DNA from: Falciphora oryzae
Lineage: Eukaryota; Ascomycota; Sordariomycetes; Magnaporthales; Magnaporthaceae
NCBI GenBank assembly: GCA_000733355.1
Contig: JNVV01000061.1
Location: forward strand, 53,567 to 117,566
DNA length: 64,000 nucleotides
Reading direction: 5' to 3'
Under the pieces are notes generated by a model. It did no database searches. It worked only from the letters and a program-made list of their open reading frames with translations, and was not told where the DNA came from. Below, one piece after another: positions 1 through 10,100 of the stretch. Made by a program: the position numbers and the translations under genes. Positions within the stretch are counted from its first letter, which is position 1, and each line of letters opens with the position of its first letter.

Positions 1-235
1 CACCAACAGCAGCGCTCACAGCGCCCCGGCGTTTATTCGCCCCTTCTTTTGCCGATTGCCCGCTCACCAACAAGGAGCGCCGGAATGCGGCCCGAACTTC
101 GTGTGCCTTGGGCTTGCCCCTTGGTTTGATTTTGTTAGCCGCCTCGATAGCAACATATAGCCTAGTGTCAAGCTTAGGTAGCGCTAGCACGTCGTATGCC
201 CCCTGGGAGGCAGGGACTGGTAGATCCCGACTATA
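1..235 (-). CDS. Partial unknown ORF fragment at window edge
   Basis: Reading the minus strand from about 235 to 1 gives an uninterrupted frame of about 75 codons that includes VPASQGAYDVLALPKLDTRL and then a basic stretch (KIKPRGKPKAHEV). It has no start codon and runs off the window. I do not recognise it. The composition (Lys/Arg/Ala-rich, few rare codons) looks coding, and it lies just beyond the C-terminal end of the decayed pogo element, so it could be part of another transposon or of a host gene into which that element jumped. Confidence 0.25.
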
Positions 236-247
236 ACGACGTTAAAT

Positions 248-250
<3 letters not shown>

Positions 251-279
<29 letters not shown>
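251..279. repeat. (CT)n microsatellite
   Basis: About 14 perfect CT dinucleotides in a row, between the unknown minus-strand fragment and the pogo remnant. Confidence 0.95.
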
Positions 280-281
<2 letters not shown>

Positions 282-369
282 GTCAATCGACGCGCATGCC
301 AACCCAACAACGCCAGGAATCCATTCAAACTACTCGGAACTATATACATCGGACATTTCTACTTCCTTC

Positions 370-1975
370 TGGCAGGTGCGCGCATTGTGTCCGGTTTTGC
401 CGCAGGTGCCACATCGCCAACGAATCGTCGTCGCCCTCCTTTCCTAACCCCCATAGTCGCGCATTTTTTGCTATAGCTATCCATCCAGCTCCTCCTGGTC
501 CAAAACATCTCGTACCTCTTCGATAGTAAATAACCCTCCAAATCGAACACGTGTTTTTTTAGCCCTCCGGCGTTTGCTTAATACTTCGTTCGCTTTGCGT
601 AGCGAAGCAATTTCGGCTTTAAAAAGGGCTATTTAATGCATAATCGAACTCGTCCCTTTCGCAAACTGGTCTATAGCCGCTAGCATAAGTATCGGAAAGC
701 TGCTTCGGTAATTAGAAATCCGAGTTTTAATGTGTTCGGATTGCGAAATTGCTTCCCTGGCTGTCCGCGGCGTTTTAAAGGTCCAAGGTTTAGGGTTATT
801 CAGGGGCGTCCTTAGGGGAGTTGGAATCCGTAACCTTACATCCAGCTTTTCCAAAACCGAATCCGGATTGAAAGGAGCAAAGCCAGCCCCTCAAAAGCCT
901 CTTCAAATGTTTCCTTTTATTATAAAATTAAAAAATGCCGCTTTAAACGCCGAAAGGAACTCGATTTTGGTCACGTAGCTAACGTATAACCTTATTAGGT
1001 TTTCGATTTGTCGACCGTACGCCTTTTTTAATGGGCTAAAGCACCTAACGTCAAGCGGCTAAAGGAAATGAAACGAATGCGGAAGCATGCAAAGCGTAAC
1101 GATATTATGTTTTTGGTAATAAAGCTCGAAATTCGTCGAATGGTGGCTTTTATGCCCGTCCAGCACTAACAAACGATAGGTGCCTTTCGTACGCGATGCA
1201 ATATGTTTATCAAAATGCCGAATCCATTCCAGGCCGAGCTCGTTCGTAGTCCACCCGTTGGAATTTGTTAAAATAACCTAATCGCGTGGGAGGTTAGTTT
1301 CCGAATACCAATTGGTTAGATAGTACTGCCTTTTAACGATAATAAAAGGAAGGATCGCCCAACCGCAACAGTTAACCCCTTAAATAATTATAGCCCATTC
1401 CCTATTGCCAAACTGGACCAGCTTTGCTTTACTACGGCCTTCCGACGTTGTAATAACCATAACGGGAACGATCATGCCTATAAAAAAGCCGGTTTCGTTA
1501 AAGTTGTAAATATCGTTATCCAGGATGCCATATTTGGCCACAGTGTTCCGTACAAGGTCGAACCAGGCAAAAACGAGCTTGGGATTTTCGCATTTGGCCC
1601 TTTAGTAGTCGTACTTTCGAATCCAGCGTGTGCCGAGCTTTGCGCGGCGCTTAACGAAGTTCGCGACCCAGTTTTTGCCAACGGCGCGCGCGTCGCGTTC
1701 GGCGAGCAATCGGTTGGCCATATCTTTAATACCAGAAGGCCGGGGAGGAAATGCGCGGGAATCCAGTTCGAGTATGTATTTGATAAGCGCCTCCTTTTCG
1801 GATTTCGTCAATTTCCGTAATTTGGATACGTAGTCGCGTCGAGCAATTTGGCTAGCGCGTCGGCGACGCAGCGTAGTTTTAGGAACGTCGTAAATTTTGG
1901 CTGCCGAACGCACATTTAATGTTGGATTGGATTAGATTGCCCGTATAGCAAGAACAATTTTCGTTTCGCTAGATG
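370..1975 (-). pseudogene. Decayed Fot1/pogo-type transposase (Tc1/mariner superfamily)
   Basis: The minus strand encodes a broken DDE transposase. The N-terminal part (1602-1913) is an HTH_psq plus CENP-B type DNA-binding region (IYDVPKTTLRRRRA, then GIKDMANRLLAERDARAVGKNW). In other frames follow FNETGFFIG near 1495 (the first catalytic Asp is now Asn), LVLDGHKSHHS near 1150 (second Asp) and QPLDVRCFSPLKKAYG near 1040 (third Asp). The C-terminal end has SLRKANEVLSKRRRA and a CCHC zinc knuckle, CGTCGKTGHNARTC, around 380-425, a tail found in some fungal pogo families. In-frame stops are TAG/TAA where CAG, CAA or TGG are expected, which fits RIP. I could not find convincing terminal inverted repeats, so the ends are approximate. 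Confidence 0.8.
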
Positions 1976-1979
1976 TCGA

Positions 1980-3560
1980 CGCTATTTGTGGTTGTTGAGG
2001 AATTGAGGTTGGAAGTGGGAGACGCGAGTCGCGATGGAAAACGCGCCACTTACTTGTGTGCGCCACTTACTTGTGAACCACGTTAAAGGAAAGAAAAAGA
2101 ACAAAAAAAAAAAGGAAGAACCATTGTTGCACCAGTGCCCAGCCCAGCCGCAACTGGGCCCGTCCCTTATCTGTCGCATGCTGCTTGGGCTACTCATTGT
2201 TAGCGATTGACTTGAACCGCGCTGCATGCGACCTGGTCTGTCAGTGCGCCGTTGGTCTCCCCTCTGGCGGGGCGCCTTATGGTAGGCGCAGGGCAAGCGC
2301 GGGGGCGGGGCTATGAGGAAGCAGGAATGGTCCCCTGTTCCAGCGCCCACGCCCTATAACTGGACACAACACGTTGGACGATTCCCGCCGGCCCAGCGGC
2401 CCCAGGACTCCCTCGCCACTGCTGCTGTGGGAGTTGCGAAGCTGTCGTTGAGAATAAATCTTCGTGTGGCAAGGTTCTTTTTTTTTTTTTTTTTGCTATA
2501 TTCTTTGACTTAGTCAATTCACGTTTGGTACCGACAAGGGAAGCGACCGGATGGTGTTCCAGGTGCATTCCGGGAGCTTACAGCGCTGAAAACCCCTGCA
2601 GGGCCGTTGAAAGCGCTGGAAAGCGCTATAGCAAATGAGCGAGGTGTTGCCCCACATGTTGTTTGTAACCACTTTTCAAGCAGAGCCGCATGCACTGGAA
2701 TCCACCCAAGCACAATCTTGGAATGAAGATCGCGTCGTGCAGTGGGCTGTACATTGTCTTGTCGCAAGCGTATGCATTCATGAGGTGGGATAACAAGGTA
2801 CGAGACCGACCCGCTTTGGTCACAGCGAGCGATAGCCGTCAGCCTCCCGTTGCTGGGACTTGCTATAAGCTTTGCAGGGGAGGAGAGGGGCATGGGAATC
2901 TGAATGCGACTCCATTCGGCATGGAGGCCTGACGCTTGATTAGGGTTGGAGAGGCGGGTCACACCAGGTACCCCATTCAGTAAGCCGAAAAAGAGGAAAG
3001 GATAAGGCCCGGAAGGGCCGTAAGGTGTTGGCGGGTGGATAGCAGAGGATTCAATTGACCGTCATCTTGATCGTGCTCACAACACAGCAAATCGCACTAG
3101 CAGTGTCATCCTCGTCGTTGCTTTGACGACCCCCGGGGAGCACGCCTCGCTCACTGAGTTGCCGACTCAACCGAGCGGGGGTGGTGTCGGCAAGCTCGTC
3201 AGAGAGACTGCTTGGCCCGCCAGACGGAGCCCTGTCTTCTCGAAAAACCGTCGAACACGCTAACGTGACTGCAAACCAGCGCCCTCGACTCGCCCGTGCA
3301 CCCCCCAGTATGCCCCAGCGGTCCCGCAAGGCCGCCCCCGAGGCGGCGCTCTTTGGCGGGGATAGCGACAGGTCTGCCGACGACGGGCTGGAGGAGGTTC
3401 CAAAGTTTGAGTGGCTCGAGGGCGAAGATGCTACGGCGGGAGGGCTTGTGACGTTGGCTATTGGCGGTGATGAGTAGGGGATTGATACATAACGGAATTA
3501 CGGCATAAGTTGCGGAGGGAGAAATTGGGGCGATCGATGCTTGAACGATTTCTTATTAAC
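1980..3560. other. Gene-free stretch with homopolymers and a small tandem duplication
   Basis: I see no recognisable gene here. The stretch holds an A-rich tract near 2090-2115, a T tract near 2477-2494 and a short direct duplication of GCGCCACTTACTTGTG at about 2044-2076. A 98-codon plus-strand frame (3181-3477) with an acidic C-terminus exists but has no family signature. Confidence 0.5.
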
Positions 3561-4290
3561 TCACGGCTTCAAAGCCTTCTCGATAATATTCCACGCATGC
3601 TGCATCGCTTCTTGGTCGGGCAGGAAGCCCGGATCTTCCCATAACAGCTTGGCGCTAATGAACCAAAACTTGCCGTCTACGAACGTGCTGATGCGCTTCA
3701 GTACCTTGACCATTCCGGCGTTTCTGCGGATGTCCTCAAGCCGCACGCAAGTGCCGACCTGCTCGTTGTTTTCTTGCACCGCGTTTGCCAGACGAACTGG
3801 AGCACAAGGGCCCCCATGGCGCTGGCCACGGGAGCCGCGCACGAGGTGCCTGTCGCGACGCGGAACCCACCGCCCTTGGCCGCCGGCCATTGCGAGAGGA
3901 TGTTCTCGCCCACCACCATGAAGTTCTCGCCGTCGGAAGGCGGCTGGGCGCTAAAGGCAGACGGCCCGCCGGGGTCGCCGCATGAGTGCAGGCCAATGGC
4001 GCACTCTCGGTCATTCGCAGGCCACGCAACCGGCTCGTGCTGCTCCACGGCCATGGCATCCGAGCGTTCCCCATCAGGAGAAGCTTTGACGACAGTGTCG
4101 GTGGACCTATCGAGGAGGCCAGCCCCGTGTTCCCATAAGCGACGAGGTCCTTCATCGCGAAGCCGCTCGGGAAATGGATCTCGTCCGACATGCTGGGCGG
4201 TGGCGATACCGAGACGTGGGATTCGATTTCCGTGATTGTAGTTTTCCGGCGCAGGGCGCCGGCGGGGGGCTCGCGGTTCAGGCAACCAAC
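3561..4290 (-). pseudogene. Subtilase (peptidase S8) C-terminal remnant
   Basis: Three minus-strand frames together cover the end of a subtilisin-like serine protease. The 5' piece has MSDEIHFPSGFAMKDLVAYG. The next has ENFMVVGENILSQWPAAKGG followed by GTSCAAPVASAMGALVLQF, the GTS-x-A-AP motif that carries the catalytic Ser. The last (to the stop at 3561) has KVLKRISTFVDGKFWFISAK. At least two frameshifts separate them, near 4130 and 3780. The Asp and His catalytic segments are missing, because the sequence stops being subtilase-like toward 4290, about 60 bp from the big nested transposon. Fungal S8 domains of this kind often sit in larger receptor-like proteins. It is not functional as it stands. 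Confidence 0.7.
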
Positions 4291-4347
4291 CGACGACACA
4301 CGGGGGTGGCACGGGCAAGTCGGTGGTGATTGGGCCAGTAGACTAGA

Positions 4348-4353
4348 GGTGGG
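4348..4353. repeat. Left target-site duplication GGTGGG of the big element
   Basis: GGTGGG directly precedes the left terminus TACGGCAGTGCAT. The same six bases follow the right terminus at 26870-26875. Confidence 0.75.
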
Positions 4354-4390
4354 TACGGCAGTGCATAAGGCCCGACGAGACAAAACCCAA
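4354..4390 (+). repeat. Left terminal inverted repeat (37 bp)
   Basis: TACGGCAGTGCAT is followed by AAGGCCCGACGAGACAAAAC and CCAA. The inverted partner is split into 26857-26869 (outer 13 bp) and 24787-24810 (inner 24 bp), with an extra 14-bp palindromic segment and a piggyBac between them. Confidence 0.8.
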
Positions 4391-4884
4391 TTGGAGCCAC
4401 AATTTCAATAGGTGCACGGCAGGTGCGGGAGGGACGTCCCCACAAATTGGGTTGGACCAATCAAAAGCTAGGGATCTATTGCACCCACATCAAATTGAGT
4501 CGCCGCTAATCGTTTCCCGGTAATCATTTTTTGATTCCGACACTTCCACCACCACGTCAAGTAAGTATAACTGCTTTTACACCACCGCGCAGCGATTATT
4601 ACGGCTTTATACATATATTTTTAGAATTTACGGATTACGCGCTTTAAAACGCGCGACTTTTTATTATCATACGGCCATTTTTCGTCAATCCACGGCGGTT
4701 AAAACATTTGCTAACATATTGGGTGGGATTTTTTCAGGTGAAGTTGTCCGGGATGTCCCGCCGGTCTTTTCGGATTCACGACCGTTTACAGACCTTTACA
4801 CCCCTGTCAACCCCCGATTAAGAGACCGCGACTTAGCAGCCGCCTTTACAAACGCCTACACCGCTTGATACCGGCTCACCCACC
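4391..4884. other. Subterminal region of the big element, no gene seen
   Basis: A non-coding stretch between the left terminal repeat and the first internal gene. It holds repeated CCTTTACA-like words (about 4790-4860). I see no open frame worth reporting. The start codon at 4885 has a good fungal context (CACCCACCATG). Confidence 0.4.
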
Positions 4885-5737
4885 ATGTTTTCCTCCGCGC
4901 TTGCCTTTACCCCCAAGAAATACGCCCACATTATCGAGTGGAGCTATAAGGGCGTAGCGCTCGCTCGGGCTGATAGGGTTACCCAAGCGACGATAGGCTC
5001 CCCCATATCTATCATTGGTTGGCTGTTTGGCAACCTTCAAAACTCGGATGACAATGCCATTTGGAAGATAATCGGGGAGATTTTTGCTTTTGAGGACGGA
5101 GGCAAGGTATGTATACCCTTATACACCTTTGTAAAAATTTTGACTAAAAGTGGCAATAGGAGGTTACCCGTTTTATCGACCCTAAGAAGGTTCAGCACGG
5201 TCCGCGCCTCGTGCAAACCGTCATTAAGAAGGAGCGCTAGCAGCAATAGCAGGCGCTGGTGGCGTACGCGCTCATCAACACACCTAGTAAATATTTTCAT
5301 ACCTTTACAAACCTTGACACCAGTGTAACCTATTAACACACCCAGCCAACGGCAAAAAGGTGTGCAAAAAGTGTGCGTACGATTTAAGTACTGGCCTTTG
5401 CGGCAGCTGCTTCGCGGGCAAAGTGGGCAACCGGCTGGTGTTTAATGGTGCTTGTACGAACTGCCAGTACTTAAGCGCTGCCCACAAGTGCTCCTTTGTT
5501 ACTGCCGCGACTCGTAAATATCCTTGCCTACAAATCCTTACATAAATTTACAAAGCTAACCCCAGTTTAGCTCGCAAACGCAAGCGGGATAAGGATTCTA
5601 CCGACGAGGTTTAGGCCGACATAATCAAAAACCTGTCGGTTAAGCGTATAAAGGGCATAGTTCGCGATTTGCAAACCTAGATTGCCGTTGCGAAAGCTAA
5701 GGAAGCGGGTGACATTTTTGACGATAGCAGCGATTAG
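4885..5737 (+). pseudogene. Cys-rich (CxxC) gene of the big element, four exons, RIP-stopped
   Basis: Three fungal-type introns can be read: 5107-5159 (GTATGT...AATAG), 5287-5345 (GTAAAT...CCCAG) and 5514-5570 (GTAAAT, GCTAAC branch site, TTTAG). The spliced product begins MFSSALAFTPKKYAHIIEWS. It continues through a helical middle to a Cys-rich stretch with KVCKKCAYDLSTGLCGSC and then ACTNCQYL and HKCSF, spaced like a zinc-binding fold. It ends with a basic/acidic tail (PRKRKRDKDSTDEV). Stops inside exons 2 and 4 are TAG, as expected from RIP of CAG or CAA. The family is unknown to me. Its place inside the terminal repeats, upstream of the integrase on the same strand, suggests an accessory transposon gene. 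The final stop is itself a TAG, so the true end may lie further on. Confidence 0.55.
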
Positions 5738-5781
5738 GCTAATAGGAGGTGACATAGGCTTACATGGGGCTATACGATATA

Positions 5782-6077
5782 TGTCACACGGAAAAACCCG
5801 TGGACCCAACTAGTCGGCATCACGAGTCGGCCTCACGGAGGTTTGAAGACCCGCATAGGCGGTCAACGGCCTTGAGGCCAAGCGGTGAAGGTTGGAAGGC
5901 AGTGTGAATCATGTACTCGATACTTCGCACGGATCACAAAGGGTCTATATAAACCCTGCCATCTCCTATGTCCTTCACGAGAGATTCCTTCCTCCTCAAG
6001 CATCTCTTGAGCCTATAGAAAGATTATCTGCAATCTAGAGATTCTTTCTCCAAGCCGTCTTTGACCCCTTATTACAA
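5782..6077 (+). mobile_element. Solo LTR of the Ty3/Gypsy family, TSD ATATA
   Basis: About 295 bp starting TGTCACACGG and ending TTATTACA. It is a close copy of the two LTRs of the full-length Gypsy at 16366-23359, and is flanked on both sides by ATATA (5777-5781, 6078-6082). It has the LTR promoter-like word TATATAAA at 5946-5953. It is less RIP-altered than the LTRs of the full element (for example GTGAATCATG here versus GTGAATCATA there). It probably arose by recombination between the LTRs of a full insertion. Confidence 0.92.
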
Positions 6078-6082
6078 TATAG

Positions 6083-6480
6083 CCCTTCTTTACATAACAT
6101 AACCAGGAGTTTTTAAAGGGGCATAGGATTTTACTATAGCCAATAGGGCTTTATAGGAGTTGGTTGCATTTTACACCTTTACCTATACAGGAACGAATTT
6201 ATTTTTATTAATAAGTTTTAGTATTTATAAGGAATAAATTATATTAAAATTAAATAAAATTGCATATGAAATATATAAGTTTAAATTAAATTATATAATA
6301 AAATTCGTTTAAATTATATTAAAAAATGCGGAATTTAATATATGTACCTTTATATACAAACCCGGTACACCTATGTAAACGTATGTACATTTATATACAC
6401 CCGATATATCCTAATATATACCCCATACCTTTTCGTCCTTCTTTTTTTCCATTTGTTTCTCTTTTTACTCCTTAGCACAT
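6083..6480. other. AT-rich non-coding stretch 5' of the integrase gene
   Basis: Strongly AT-rich (many AAATTAAATTATAT-like words at 6190-6330) with no coding signal. It lies between the solo LTR and the integrase start and was probably the intergenic or promoter space of the ancestral element, possibly deepened by RIP. Confidence 0.5.
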
Positions 6481-6544
6481 AATGCTTCGCCCTTTTATCA
6501 ACTTTAAACCGTATCGCGCTTTTATTACCCAAATTTACGCTACA

Positions 6545-6845
6545 TGTTGGATTGCACTGGCCTGTGCAGGCAATCGGCAGAGCCCAAAAAGAGTCGGATC
6601 CTCCGGTCCCGTGATCTCTGATTACGGGATCCGAGGACCCGCAAACCTGCGGAGGCTGGGAGCAGGGGAAGGCCCCTTTGGTAATCAAAATCGTGTATAT
6701 ATAGCCTCCCTTCTGCTCCCTCTCTGGCAGATAGGTTCCTTTCCTCTTCGTGCATAATAAATTATGATTCCTCTGATATAAGGGATCATTGTTCACCCTG
6801 TTTTAGAAATCTCCGAGCCCACAGGAGTACATACTCCTACCAACA
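6545..6845 (+). repeat. Copia 5' LTR
   Basis: 301 bp, TGTTGG...CCAACA, with a TATATATAG promoter-like word about two thirds along. It matches 14129-14429. Confidence 0.93.
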
Positions 6846-7174
6846 CTGATTAGTATTGCTTTAAGGCAACACAAATAAGCAAGGTAAAGGGTTCTTTCGA
6901 AAGCCCCGACCTGCCAGCAAGCCAGAGCGGTTTTCTAAAGGACCTGGAGCAGGAGACCCCAAATCTCCCGCTTGGTAGCGTATTCGAGGAAAACCGGCAA
7001 AACTTTCCTAGAAGCCCCGACCTGCTAGCAGGCCAAAGCGGCTTTTGGTTGAAAGATTTGACGATTTTCGCGGAAGGCGTTGCGTGATCTCCGAAAGCCC
7101 CGACCTGCTAGTAGGCTAAAGCGGCTTTTGGACCAAAAAATTACAAGGCAATACTTTTTGCTAACCCCGACAAT
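6846..7174. other. Copia 5' leader with three short direct repeats
   Basis: Untranslated leader between LTR and gag. A motif AAGCCCCGACCTGC(C/T)AGCA followed by AAAGCGG-type bases occurs three times (about 6900, 7013 and 7095). I could not match the first bases after the LTR to a tRNA primer with confidence. Confidence 0.6.
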
Positions 7175-10100
7175 ATGCCCGGATTAGCTAAACCGGACGA
7201 CGACAAGCGCGGGGAGCAAGGGATCCTAAATCAGGAGCTCCTAAATGCCCTCGTCGATTTCGGTTTGCCGAAAACTGTCTTCGCCGTATACGACCAGCAG
7301 TTTTACAACGAACAGAACTTTACCCTAGGATGCTTACCGAACGAGGCATCCAACGAACGCCGCAACACCTGGATTATTAAAACGATGATCGCGAACAGGT
7401 TATACGAAAGCGAAGACCTATTTGCTGCCTACCTCGAGGACTTTAAGGGATGGACCTAGCAACATTTTAAGGATTCAGATATCCGGATTACACGAGCGTT
7501 TAAAGCCTTTTTAGCCAAGCGAAGGATTACCCTCCCAGGCCATGCAACGCTTAAAGTTACCATCCGCTTCGCAAAACTCCTTACAGAAATAAAGGCACAG
7601 AACGCGGCGATCGAGGGAATACGTTAACCCCTTTCCTATAATCACAAGCCGATAGAAAAGGCCTCGGTTAGAAAGCAGCCCGAGGTAGGAACTTCGGCCC
7701 GAGCGCCCCCTTCGCCCCCCTCGCCTTTTTCCTTAACTCGCAAACGATTAACAAGCGAAACGACGCGCTTACGATCCCCTAAACGGGATCGCGGTAATCT
7801 GACGCCAAACGAGATAGGCCTACCATTAAACCTACCATTAGGCCTACCAATAGGCCCACCGCCACCCCGACCGTTAAAGCTAAACACTTATTCGTGGTTA
7901 GCTCCGCCGCCTTTGCCGCCAAAAGAAAGGAGGTTTGCAAATCTTAATGATTTCGGAAATTCCTTTTTAAAGCCACCGACGACCACCGCGGCGCCTACCC
8001 AAGCAGTAAAGCGCTACTACCAAACCTACTTCGAGGCTTAATAAGCGCGGCTAACGGACGAGATATTGCGCTAACGATTTCGCTTCGAGACCCCGGTCCC
8101 AGCCCGGTACGAGATAACATTTCCCCTATTGTCGGACTACCGGAAGCTCCCACCTATCGAGATACCTAATGCTGTAATCGATACGAGCACAGTAAAGGCA
8201 TTTAAGTAGGCATGGGATAAGGCCTACAGCTACACCGGGGAACAATACGATATTTTCGACGATAAGGTCCTGTTTTTTACAAACACGTGCGAAATGCTTG
8301 GAATACCCCTTTTACAGCTCCATGCGCTATTCCTATTAACCTTTTAAAGCCGTGCCGCTTAGTACTTCACCTTTAAAATAGGTAAAGGCCAAACCTTTAG
8401 GGCATTATACCTGGCCCTTTAAGAGCATTTCGATACAGAAGTCAATAAATAGCAGTACTATATGGACTGGAGCTCGATCACCTTCCAGATTGTACGTTCC
8501 GAAAGCGAGAACGCAGGAAAATCTAATATGGAGATCCTGCAAACCCTCCTCGACAAGCTACAAATCTGTTAACGAGCGTTGGGTCCGGTATATCAAAAGG
8601 ACTACCAGCTTGTAACGAGCACCCTTCGGGTAGTTTAAGGAGTTCCCGAGCTTAAAATGGCTTTTTTTAAGCCAGAAAAGACCTTTGAAGCTTTGGCCTC
8701 CCAGCTTAGAAGCACGATGTAAGTGGAAGAGAACGTTAACGCCTTAGGTATCTATTTCGTAGAGCGCCGGTTCGGAAACGCTGCTCGTTTCGATTAGCGG
8801 ATAGGCAACCGTACCGGCAACAGTCCCAGCAGACTATGGAAACGCAAGTTGGAGTGCTGGATTTGCGGAAAGCCTGGTTACCGCTCCAAAAATCACACGC
8901 CCTAGGAATAGAAAGTATTTAAAGCGTTGTGGAAACGAGGGCAAAAAGCTCGTGGAAAGTTAAGGAAGGGATACACCCAATTCCTCGCAGCTTACGAGCC
9001 CGGCAGCAGCGACGAGGAAAATACGGAAAATACGGACGAGTACGATTCCGATTAAATAATAGATAACGAGTTTGATTTGGCGAGCACTTATTTTATAACA
9101 CCGGCTATAGCAACGTACCTCGCCGACGAGGCCTTTCTGCACCGATTGCATCCCGAGACTTTGGGATTAGCCAAAAGGGAACCTACCGCGCTAGCAGAGC
9201 AGGTATTTGTTTAGTACATACTTACAACTACCGACAAATGGTACGGTATCATCCCAAACACCGGAGCGGCAGAAGTTTTAATTGCAGGAACAACCCAGTT
9301 CCGAGCCCTGTAACGCCATTTGCCTGATCTCGGCTTAGATACTAGCAAGAAGAAGAGACGTGTGCGTTTCGGATTAGGAGAAGCCATTTCCAGCGTCGGA
9401 GAGATCACCTTTTCGACCCCGATAGGCTCTATTACGTTCCATGTGGTGCTTACGCTTATACCGTTCCTTTTTTGCATTAATGATATGGACGCGCTCGGGG
9501 TTTACCTCGATAATACCCGCAACGAGCTGGTAACCAAGCTCGGTAAGCGCGTGCCGATTATGCGACGCTACGGCCACCTTTGGTTTTTTTTCGATAACGT
9601 CAGCCATGCAATAATAAGCGTATCGTTTATAACGGAACCAGAAAGCGTGGGAGCAGCCGTCCTGACGGAAGCTGAGCTTAAACGCGTGCATAAACGCTTT
9701 GGCTACCCTTCCGTCGAAAAGCTTTGGATTGTTTTATAACGGGCAGGCTATAAAGCTGATCGCAACGCTTTGGAAATGATTAATCGCGTATGCCATTACT
9801 GTTAAATTAAGGCACCCGCATTATAGCGTTTTCGATTTACGCTTAAAAACGATTTCGATTTTAATTACGAGGTCGTTGCTAACGTAATGCAATTGGATAA
9901 CAAATTAGTACTTTATGTAATCGATGCGAGCATAGCATTTAATGCCGCAACGTTTTTAAAGGATATAAGCGCAAAAGAGATTTGGGAAGCTTTTAAGCGC
10001 TGTTGGTTGGATACCTATCTAGGGCCCCTAGATGTGCTATTTTACGACGCAGGTACCAACTTTGCCGCGAGCGAATTTCAAGCGGAAGCAAAGCTTTTTG

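Noticed and set aside
2519..2962. 147-codon minus-strand ORF starting with GTG
   Set aside because: Non-ATG start, no motif, and equally long frames overlap on the other strand.
3181..3477. 98-codon plus-strand ORF with acidic C-terminus
   Set aside because: No family motif, no intron signals and an overlapping minus-strand frame of similar quality; could be chance in GC-rich DNA.
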